A DNA stretch of 12,070 nt, from NCBI GenBank assembly GCA_035656335.1, contig DASRSS010000063.1, positions 1-12,070 of the forward strand. The letters are read 5' to 3'. The translations under genes were made by a program, and so were the position numbers. How positions within the stretch are numbered: the stretch's first letter is position 1; every line of letters begins with the position of its first letter. The stretch is from DASRSS01 sp035656335 (GTDB lineage Bacteria; Actinomycetota; Actinomycetes; Mycobacteriales; Jatrophihabitantaceae). The notes below the pieces were generated by a model. That model was given only the letters and a program-made list of their open reading frames with translations, did not search any database and was not told where the DNA came from. This document shows, one piece after another, positions 1 to 4,626 of the stretch.

Positions 1-34
1 CGCTGCCCTCAACCCCGTCGGCGGCACAACATGA
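1..34 (+). other. Possible 3' end of an upstream gene
   Basis: In the frame starting at base 2 the sequence reads ten sense codons (AALNPVGGTT) and then TGA at 32-34. Seven of the ten third positions are G or C, which fits but does not prove a coding tail. An ATG at 31-33 overlaps this TGA and opens a 36-codon frame that runs straight through the GTGGCCAC repeats, so it is unlikely to be a gene. The piece is too short to identify. Apart from the repeat array at 84-193 and a weak hairpin at 223-238, nothing else is visible in 35-247. Confidence 0.2.
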
Positions 35-83
35 AGACGGCAGAAAACCCGTACCGGTTCACTCCGATCCCGCCGACCGACCT

Positions 84-193
84 CGTCGAGTGGCCACCTA
101 CACGCCCGGTGGCCACCTACGCACCCAGTGGCCACCTATAACTGGCCACTCGACGCATAACCGGCCACTCGACGCGAAAGTGGCCACTCGTGG
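84..193. repeat. GTGGCCAC array: two triplets of 19-bp period
   Basis: Six copies of an 8-bp core (TGGCCAC followed by C or T; one copy begins CGGCCACT) start at 91, 110, 129, 143, 162 and 181. Spacing is 19, 19, 14, 19 and 19 bp, so there are two triplets. The first triplet reads GTGGCCACCTA and the second TGGCCACTCGACGC or a close variant. Bases 84-94 (CGTCGAGTGGC) are the reverse complement of a second-triplet unit, which gives the array partial dyad symmetry, and the GTGGCCAC core is itself palindromic. Repeated short cores near an end are known for IS21-type elements, but no transposase is visible here. A multi-site protein-binding array is the other reading. Confidence 0.75.
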
Positions 194-222
194 AGGAGCC
201 CCGACGGGCGGGCCCGGCCGCG

Positions 223-238
223 GTCGGTGGCCGCCGAC
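223..238 (-). terminator. Weak hairpin after the lipase gene
   Basis: Bases 223-238 form a near-palindrome: arms GTCGG and CCGAC close a six-base loop, which itself could pair partly. It begins ten bases beyond the lipase stop codon on the minus strand. No U-run follows. It could act as a GC-rich terminator or be chance symmetry in GC-rich DNA. Confidence 0.25.
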
Positions 239-247
239 GTCAGCCGG

Positions 248-1345
248 TCAGCTGCGGCAACCAGACGCGTACACGTAGCAGGGCAGCGGGGGCTCGGCCG
301 GGACTTCCGGAGCGCCGACCAGGTTGAAGTCGGGCGTCGCGACTCCCACGAGACCCGGAACCGCGGCCAGCAGTTGCAGGTACGTGTTCATCTTCAGCGG
401 GTTGACCCCCGGCTGCACCGCCTGCAGGCACACGCGCCGGCTGATGCGCGACGGATCGGCGGGCCCGGCGTGATCGAGCGCGTCCATCGCGAGCGCGTAC
501 GCGACCGGGTCGATCGTGCCGACGAGCAGGTGTTCGTCCAGGTCGAGCGGGCAGATGTCCTGGACGGACACGTTGCTGATCGCGCCTGCTCCCGTGTGCA
601 GCGCGGACGAGGAGGTCGCGTCGGTCGAGTTCGGCCGCACGACCTCGTCCATGTGCGTGAAGATCTCGGTGTACGAGATGCCCGCAAACGTCTCGGCGTA
701 GCTGTTCAGCGCCTTGATGAAGTTCGAGTTCGAACCCTGCTGCCACGTCGCCGGCGTGCAGCGGGTCAGGCCGGGGTGACACAGCGGGCCGACCATCGTC
801 GTGCCGTGGTTCGACCCGGCCATGCCGATCACGTCGTCGACCATCGCGCGGGTGTCCGGCCAGAACCGCAGCGCCCAGCGCATGGACATGCCGCCCTGGC
901 TGTGTCCCATCACCGCGATGCGCCGCCCGGCCATGGCGAACTCGGCGCGGATCGCGTAGACGAGGTACTCCCCCGCCACGGTGATGTCACCGAGCGTGTG
1001 GAACGGCATCGTCAACGCGCACCACGGACGCTGCTGCGCGTTGAACGCGCGCTCGTAGTTCCACGAGAAGTTCTGGTCCGGGGTCACGCCGGTCGCCGGG
1101 TTGAGCAGCACCGGCTCGAGCGAGCTGTGGCCGAACGGTCCCTCGCAGTGCAGCGCGGCGCTCAGCTTGGCCGCCGGGACGGAGAGGACGGGCCCCGGAC
1201 GGTCCGGCGGCGCAAAGCCGGTCGTGCTCGCGGCTGCACCGGTCGCACCTGCACCGGTCGCGCCCGCTCCGATCGGCCCGGCGACGACGAGCAGTGCGGT
1301 CGCGATCGCGGCCGCGGCCAGCACGGACAGTGCCCGAATCCTCAT
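248..1345 (-). CDS. Secreted lipase/esterase, Candida antarctica lipase B-like alpha/beta hydrolase
   Basis: Predicted exported 365-residue serine hydrolase. The start is ATG at 1345. The frame stays open further upstream, but MRIRALSVLAAAAIATALLV is a typical signal-peptide start, so the longer form is rejected. The nucleophile elbow is GHSQGG with Ser149. By recalled alignment to Candida antarctica lipase B (CalB), Asp233 (THMDEVV) and His272 (LDEHLLVG) complete the triad, with Thr85 and Gln150 as oxyanion-hole residues. Cysteine pairs 67/109, 265/306 and 356/363 match the three CalB disulfides. An additional pair, Cys189/Cys196 in PLCHPGLTRCTPATW, is not in CalB. Triacylglycerols or other esters are plausible substrates, but the natural one is unknown. 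It is transcribed divergently from the methyltransferase gene. No Shine-Dalgarno is visible, so the mRNA may be leaderless or have a very short leader. Confidence 0.9.
   Translation of the reverse strand: MRIRALSVLAAAAIATALLVVAGPIGAGATGAGATGAAASTTGFAPPDRPGPVLSVPAAKLSAALHCEGPFGHSSLEPVLLNPATGVTPDQNFSWNYERAFNAQQRPWCALTMPFHTLGDITVAGEYLVYAIRAEFAMAGRRIAVMGHSQGGMSMRWALRFWPDTRAMVDDVIGMAGSNHGTTMVGPLCHPGLTRCTPATWQQGSNSNFIKALNSYAETFAGISYTEIFTHMDEVVRPNSTDATSSSALHTGAGAISNVSVQDICPLDLDEHLLVGTIDPVAYALAMDALDHAGPADPSRISRRVCLQAVQPGVNPLKMNTYLQLLAAVPGLVGVATPDFNLVGAPEVPAEPPLPCYVYASGCRS
1236..1280 (-). repeat. 15-bp tandem repeat in the lipase export region
   Basis: Two near-identical 15-bp units (1236-1250 and 1251-1265, each beginning GCACCGGTCGC) and a degenerate third (1266-1280) lie in frame in the lipase gene. 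On the minus strand they encode an Ala/Gly/Thr-rich stretch of the form GPIGA-GATGA-GATGA, just after the hydrophobic core of the signal peptide. Such in-frame minisatellites can change length without breaking the frame. The site is probably removed with, or close to, the signal peptide. Confidence 0.6.
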
Positions 1346-1401
1346 GTTTGTGATCGTGCCAGCGCATCGCGTGCCTCGCATCCGCAACCGCGCGCCCGCG
1401 T

Positions 1402-1416
1402 CCACGGTTACCGTGG
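1402..1416. promoter_or_regulatory. Inverted repeat over a -10-like box between lipase and methyltransferase
   Basis: CCACGGT-T-ACCGTGG is a perfect 7-bp inverted repeat with a one-base spacer in the 94-bp gap between the divergent starts at 1345 and 1440. It contains TACCGT (1409-1414), which fits the actinobacterial -10 pattern TAnnnT and would give a start about 20 bases upstream of the methyltransferase ATG. An operator overlapping the promoter is therefore plausible. No convincing -35 is seen. Confidence 0.35.
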
Positions 1417-1439
1417 GGACGCAACCAGGGAGGTGCACC

Positions 1440-2057
1440 ATGGGGATCTACCGCGACCGGGTGCTGCCCCGGCTGCAGGACAAGGTGATGGACCATCCGG
1501 ACAACCGCGAACTCCGCGCGCGCGTCTGTGCGGGACTGTCCGGTGAGGTGGTCGAGATCGGCTTCGGCACCGGACTCAACCTGCCGCACTACCCCGCGAC
1601 CGTCACCCGGATCGCCGCCGTCGAACCCTCGCAGAAGTGCGTGCGTATCGCGCAGCCACGCATCGCCGAGTCGTCCGTCCCGGTGTCGATCGTCGGGGTG
1701 TCCGGCGAGTCGCTCGCTCTTCCGTCCGCGGCGTACGACGCGGCTGTCTCGACGTGGACGCTGTGCACGATCTCGGACGTCGAGGCCGCGCTGAGCGAGA
1801 TCCGGCGCGTGCTGCGTCCCGGCGGCCGCTTCCACTTCGTCGAGCACGGCCACGCGCCGGACGCATCCGTTGCGCGGTGGCAGCGCCGGATCGAGCCGGT
1901 GTGGAAGCGGCGCGCCGGCGGCTGCCGCGTGAGCCGTCCGATCGGCGAGCTGATCGAACGCGCGGGCCTTCGCCTCGAGCGGCTCGACACCTTCTACCAG
2001 GACCGCGAGCCGCGCGTGTTCGGATACACGTTCGAAGGCGTCGCCACCAAGGCCTGA
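1440..2057 (+). CDS. Class I SAM-dependent methyltransferase, METTL7/TMT1-like
   Basis: Predicted 205-residue cytosolic methyltransferase. The ATG at 1440 is supported by GGAGG at 1429-1433 with a six-base spacer, although the frame is open further upstream. Motif I is EIGFGTGLN (residues 39-47), the acidic residue after strand beta-2 is Glu62 (VEPSQ), and LRPGGRFHFVEHG (125-137) is the motif III region. The C-terminal order (WQRRIEPVW, then GC, then GYTFEG) resembles the METTL7/TMT1 family, whose mammalian members methylate thiols. The family match is by recollection of sequence, and the substrate of this bacterial protein is unknown. It lies back to back with the lipase gene. A palindromic repeat follows its stop by 12 bases and may end its transcript. 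Confidence 0.85.
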   Translation: MGIYRDRVLPRLQDKVMDHPDNRELRARVCAGLSGEVVEIGFGTGLNLPHYPATVTRIAAVEPSQKCVRIAQPRIAESSVPVSIVGVSGESLALPSAAYDAAVSTWTLCTISDVEAALSEIRRVLRPGGRFHFVEHGHAPDASVARWQRRIEPVWKRRAGGCRVSRPIGELIERAGLRLERLDTFYQDREPRVFGYTFEGVATKA

Positions 2058-2059
2058 TC

Positions 2060-2123
2060 GGTCTCTTCCGTGATGATCATGGCCGTAACCCCCGGATCCG
2101 GGGGTTCCAGCCATGATCATCAC
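2060..2123 (+). repeat. Palindromic repeat element, copy 1
   Basis: An 11-base leader GGTCTCTTCCG (2060-2070) is followed by a 52-bp near-palindrome at 2071-2122. The outer arms are TGATGATCATGGC and GCCATGATCATCA, and the centre is the perfect 20-bp palindrome AACCCCCGGATCCGGGGGTT (2087-2106). The arms differ only at CGT (2084-2086) against CCA (2107-2109), which breaks two base pairs. It begins just after the methyltransferase stop, so it may also work as a terminator. A second copy lies at 4169-4231. The pair resembles a REP/MITE-like intergenic repeat, but I do not recognise the family. Confidence 0.85.
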
Positions 2124-2220
2124 ACGCGGGCCACAGCACCCTGATCGTGCGTTCTTGTGCATTCGATCATGTACCGCTACGTTTCCGACGATCAAGCACA
2201 TCCGTGCGGTATGTCCCTTT

Positions 2221-2226
2221 GGGAGG
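2221..2226 (+). promoter_or_regulatory. Ribosome binding site fixing the CHAP gene start
   Basis: GGGAGG lies five bases before ATG 2232 and selects it over the upstream in-frame ATGs at 2157 and 2169, which have no comparable site and would place extra residues ahead of the signal peptide. Confidence 0.7.
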
Positions 2227-2231
2227 GTCCG

Positions 2232-2834
2232 ATGTTGCAGGCAGTCCGCAGATCGAAGGGATGGCTCCTCGCCGCCGTCCTAGTCACCTTGGCGACGACG
2301 CTGGTCGCACCGCCCACGTCATCGGCCCAGCCGGTGCCCGTTCCGAAGTGCACCGACTCGTACACGCTGCGGTACTGCGTCGCCTACCTCGCGAACGAGG
2401 AGTACAGCAACGACGACGGGCACAAGTACGAGAAGCCGCTCGGTTCGAACTGCAACTACTTCACGGCGCACGTCAGCGCGCCCGGCGCGTCCGACTGCGG
2501 CAACGGCTACCGCTCCGAGGAGTGGTGCATGGACTTCTCCAAGTGGGTGTATCGCATCGAGGGAGCCGCGGTCACCAACCTGAACAACCTCGCGTTCTCG
2601 GCGAAGAACTACCCCACCTACAAAACGTATGCGTCCGGACGGCGCCCGAAGCTGGGCGATCTCGCGGTGTGGGCGCACGAAAGCCACGTCGGCATCGTCG
2701 TGTCCGTCTCGGGCTCGAACGCGACGGTGGTGTCGGGCAATTCGTGGAACCCGGCCCGCGGCGACTACACCGCGATCTACAAGAAGTCGTACCCGGCGAG
2801 CACGTTCCAGGGATTCGCCGGGCCCAAGTTCTGA
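2232..2834 (+). CDS. Secreted CHAP-domain peptidoglycan amidase/endopeptidase
   Basis: Predicted 200-residue exported cell-wall hydrolase. Residues 1-33 form a signal peptide: MLQAVRRSKG, a hydrophobic core WLLAAVLVTLATTLV, and likely cleavage near SSAQP. The rest looks like one CHAP (NlpC/P60-related) domain. Cys99 in SEEWCMDFSKWV is the presumed nucleophile, His152 in ESHVGIV the base, and Asn170 in GNSWNP the third residue. Four further cysteines (40, 49, 74, 89) could form disulfides outside the cell. CHAP enzymes cleave amide bonds in peptidoglycan stem or cross-bridge peptides; the exact bond cannot be told. There is no added cell-wall-binding domain. The gene is alone on its strand and converges on the DUF2000 gene. 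Confidence 0.85.
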   Translation: MLQAVRRSKGWLLAAVLVTLATTLVAPPTSSAQPVPVPKCTDSYTLRYCVAYLANEEYSNDDGHKYEKPLGSNCNYFTAHVSAPGASDCGNGYRSEEWCMDFSKWVYRIEGAAVTNLNNLAFSAKNYPTYKTYASGRRPKLGDLAVWAHESHVGIVVSVSGSNATVVSGNSWNPARGDYTAIYKKSYPASTFQGFAGPKF

Positions 2835-2842
2835 TCGTCGAT

Positions 2843-2879
2843 GGGCGCTCACCTGCGTCACGGATGCAGGTGAGCGCCC
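2843..2879. terminator. Bidirectional hairpin terminator between CHAP and DUF2000 genes
   Basis: GGGCGCTCACCTGC (2843-2856) and GCAGGTGAGCGCCC (2866-2879) form a perfect 14-bp stem with a nine-base loop. It starts eight bases after the CHAP stop. Its right arm lies inside the last codons of the DUF2000 gene, whose stop is at 2858-2860, so one hairpin can serve both convergent genes. There is no strong U-run on either side, as is common in actinobacteria. Confidence 0.8.
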
Positions 2880-3289
2880 TTGAGGATCTTGTCGACCGCG
2901 TTCTTGGGACCGTGCAGCGCGACGCCGACGAGGTCCAGCTCGCCGCCCGCGACCGCTGCCACGGCGGCGCGGTTCGCGGCGTCGTGACCGGTCGCGAACA
3001 TCTCGCGCGTGTAGATCGCGAGAGGGATCTCGCGCTGCAACGCCCGGGCGCGTGCATTGGTGAGGACGTCCGCGCTGCCCTCGAAGACGAGGACGGGAAC
3101 GCCCAGCAGCCGCAGGTACTTCTGGCCGTCGGCGTCCGCGTACGGGTCGCCGACCAGCTCAGGATGCGCGGCGGTGAGGCCACTGGTCAGGAACGCGGTG
3201 ACGTTCAGGCGCTGCCACGACTCGAGGTCGTCGCGCACCAGCACTGCGACCTTGGACGCGAACGGCGGGGTGAGCGGGTCGTCTTCCAC
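2858..3289 (-). CDS. DUF2000 family protein
   Basis: A 143-residue protein matching DUF2000 along its length. Recognisable blocks are KVAVLVRDDLESWQRLNVTA (13-32), PELVGDPYADADGQKYLRLL (43-62), the PVLVFEG strand (65-71), IYTREMFATGHDAANRAAVA (92-111) and the C-terminal VDKILKGAHLHP. The family is thought to share the peptidyl-tRNA hydrolase II fold, but no function is established and none is assigned here. The likely start is GTG at 3289, with no clear Shine-Dalgarno. It lies 54 bp downstream of the AraC-type gene on the same strand, so the two may be co-transcribed and the regulator may control it. Its 3' end contributes an arm of a terminator hairpin. Confidence 0.8.
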   Translation of the reverse strand: MEDDPLTPPFASKVAVLVRDDLESWQRLNVTAFLTSGLTAAHPELVGDPYADADGQKYLRLLGVPVLVFEGSADVLTNARARALQREIPLAIYTREMFATGHDAANRAAVAAVAGGELDLVGVALHGPKNAVDKILKGAHLHP

Positions 3290-3343
3290 CCGTTCAGGGT
3301 GTGCGCTGTTGTCGGCCCGGGTCTTGTACGTTCTTGATCGCGC

Positions 3344-4144
3344 TCAGGCTGCGGCGCCGCTGCGCTGGTACCGGCCCGGCGTGGTCGCGAGCAGCCGCTT
3401 GAAGTGCCGGGTCAGGTGTGCCTGGTCGTGGAACCCGGCAGCGACTGCGACCCGGGCCGCGTCCTCGCCCGCGAGCAGCCGGCGCCGCGCGAGGTCGAGG
3501 CGGCGGCCGATCAGGTACTGGTGCGGCGCGATGCCGTAGCTGCGCGTGAACGAGCGGACCAGGTGCGCGACGCTGACGCCGAGTCCGTCCGCGATGGGCG
3601 CGAGCACGGACGTGCCGACGGGATCGGCGTCGAGGATCTCCCGCGCCTGGCGCGCGATGCGGGCCGCCAGTGGCAGCACGCGGTCCGCGCGCCGGCCGGT
3701 CAGGTGCCACGCGAGCCGGTCGGTGACGACAGCCAGCCGCGACTCGGCCTCGAGGTCCTCGCCGTGGACCAGCGCCTGGTCGAGCGCCGAAACCGCCGCC
3801 CGCAACGGCCGGTCCTCGATGAACGGCGCATCGACGGCGGCCCCGATGAGCTCCTCGCCGAGCACGTCCGCATCCAGGTAGACGACACGCTTGCGGAAGC
3901 CGTCCGCCGTCGCCGGGCGTCCGTCGTGCACGACGTGCGGCGGCAACAGCGTCACGCCCGAGACCACCGCCGCGTGTCCGTGCCGGTCGAGTTCGTAGCC
4001 GATGCGGCCGTCGTCGACGAGCAGCAGGGTCCAGGTGTCGTGCGTGTGCGCGGGGTAGGCGTGGTCGCGCCAGGCCGCGTGCAGCACCTCGGCGACACCG
4101 TCCACCCGCGGCCGCCAGGCGCGCACGATGTCGGCACCGGCCAT
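3344..4144 (-). CDS. AraC/XylS-family transcriptional regulator
   Basis: Predicted 266-residue DNA-binding regulator. The N-terminal half is an AraC-type sensor domain of cupin shape (YPAHTHDTWTLLLVDDGRIG, 30-49, and LLPPHVVHDGRP, 66-77). The C-terminal region (about 183-261) holds two helix-turn-helix motifs: IADGLGVSVAHLVRSFTRSY, then VAVAAGFHDQAHLTRHFKRL followed by TPGRYQ, the usual AraC signature. ATG 4144 is preferred. An upstream ATG in frame at 4189 would take its first codons from the palindromic repeat (copy 2). No Shine-Dalgarno is visible; CAGACT six bases before the ATG could be a -10 for a leaderless transcript. The ligand is unknown. The DUF2000 gene downstream is the likeliest partner. 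Confidence 0.88.
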   Translation of the reverse strand: MAGADIVRAWRPRVDGVAEVLHAAWRDHAYPAHTHDTWTLLLVDDGRIGYELDRHGHAAVVSGVTLLPPHVVHDGRPATADGFRKRVVYLDADVLGEELIGAAVDAPFIEDRPLRAAVSALDQALVHGEDLEAESRLAVVTDRLAWHLTGRRADRVLPLAARIARQAREILDADPVGTSVLAPIADGLGVSVAHLVRSFTRSYGIAPHQYLIGRRLDLARRRLLAGEDAARVAVAAGFHDQAHLTRHFKRLLATTPGRYQRSGAAA

Positions 4145-4168
4145 GCCCCAAGTCTGGCACGCGGGACG

Positions 4169-4231
4169 GGTCTCTTCCGTGATGATCATGGCTGGAACCC
4201 CCGGATCCGGGGGTTACGGCCATGATCATCA
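4169..4231 (+). repeat. Palindromic repeat element, copy 2 (core inverted relative to copy 1)
   Basis: It has the same 11-base leader GGTCTCTTCCG (4169-4179) as copy 1, then a 52-bp near-palindrome (4180-4231). Read directly it differs from copy 1 at four core positions. Read as reverse complement the 52 bp are identical to copy 1. So the core is flipped while the leader is not. The centre AACCCCCGGATCCGGGGGTT is unchanged. The right end stops nine bases short of the mature tmRNA 3' end (4241), so on the minus strand it is the first hairpin after tmRNA and could end that transcript before the AraC-type gene. Confidence 0.85.
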
Positions 4232-4240
4232 GGTGGAGTG

Positions 4241-4611
4241 TGGAGGTGGCGGGAATCGAACCCGCGTCCTTCGTCGCTTCAACAGGACTTCTCCGGGCGC
4301 AGTGTGCGTCGCCTCTACTCGGCCCCAGCGATCATGCACACAAGTCGCTGTGACGGGTCCAGTCGCTGTAAGTTGTCCCGTCCGGCGCCGCGACCGCGAC
4401 GGACGGTGAGTCACCTAGCTGATGCCAGCGACCGGGCCGGTGACGAACCCGGGCTGACAGACTTGCTAACGCTGTCAGGCAGCGAGAGCGAAGTCAGCGC
4501 GATTGGAATCGGCGCTTATTGTGTTTGCATCGCTTTTTTTACGAGGTCAGCAATGCAATCCTCGGCCCGCTTCTCCTGCATCGACGAACGAAGTCGAGAC
4601 CTTTCACCCCC
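4241..4611 (-). ncRNA. ssrA: tmRNA (transfer-messenger RNA)
   Basis: This RNA rescues stalled ribosomes with SmpB, acting as alanyl-tRNA and then as mRNA for a degradation tag. The minus strand starts GGGGGUGAAAGGUCUCGAC (4611 downward). Its first seven bases pair with CACCUCC (4248-4242), with a G.U at the third pair as in E. coli. The T arm is GCGGGUUCGAUUCCCGC (4265-4249). The tag frame is 4513-4475, reading ADSNRADFALAA then UGA, after UAAGC. A nine-pair helix (4558-4550 with 4533-4525) enclosing an A-rich loop matches pseudoknot 1 just upstream of the tag. After the discriminator A (4241) the genome reads CAC, so the 3' CCA must be added by nucleotidyltransferase. Ends are inferred from acceptor pairing. 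The 5' end is 15 bp from the amidohydrolase stop. Confidence 0.95.
4475..4513 (-). other. ssrA: tmRNA proteolysis-tag reading frame
   Basis: Twelve codons and a UGA stop inside tmRNA encode ADSNRADFALAA, with GCC as the presumed resume codon. The ALAA end is the usual ClpXP/ClpAP-type degron, and the start ADS resembles the mycobacterial tag. Confidence 0.85.
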
Positions 4612-4626
4612 TGTGTAGTTGTCCGT

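Noticed and set aside
84..193. CRISPR array
   Set aside because: The conserved core is only 7-8 bp and the period only 19 bp. CRISPR repeats are 23-47 bp with spacers of similar length, and no cas gene is present.
227..1546. Long plus-strand open frame of 439 codons
   Set aside because: It lies antisense to the lipase gene, which has a signal peptide, catalytic triad and conserved cysteines. The plus-strand product is Arg/Val/His-rich low-complexity sequence typical of a shadow frame in GC-rich DNA.
987..2201. Minus-strand open frame of 404 codons across the methyltransferase
   Set aside because: Antisense to a well-supported methyltransferase. Its start region is translated from the palindromic repeat, and no family is recognisable.
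2147..3337. Plus-strand open frame of 396 codons over the CHAP and DUF2000 genes
   Set aside because: It overlaps two genes with clear domains in other frames, and its composition is that of a shadow frame.
2071..4231. Composite transposon or invertible cassette bounded by the two repeats
   Set aside because: No transposase or recombinase gene lies between them, no target-site duplication is visible, and the shared leader has the same orientation in both copies, unlike true inverted ends.
4128..4235. Peptide-coding frames through the palindromic repeats (products beginning MIMAGTPGSGG)
   Set aside because: The frames arise because the repeat has ATGATCATGGC in open frame on both strands. 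They lack ribosome binding sites and extend into unrelated sequence.
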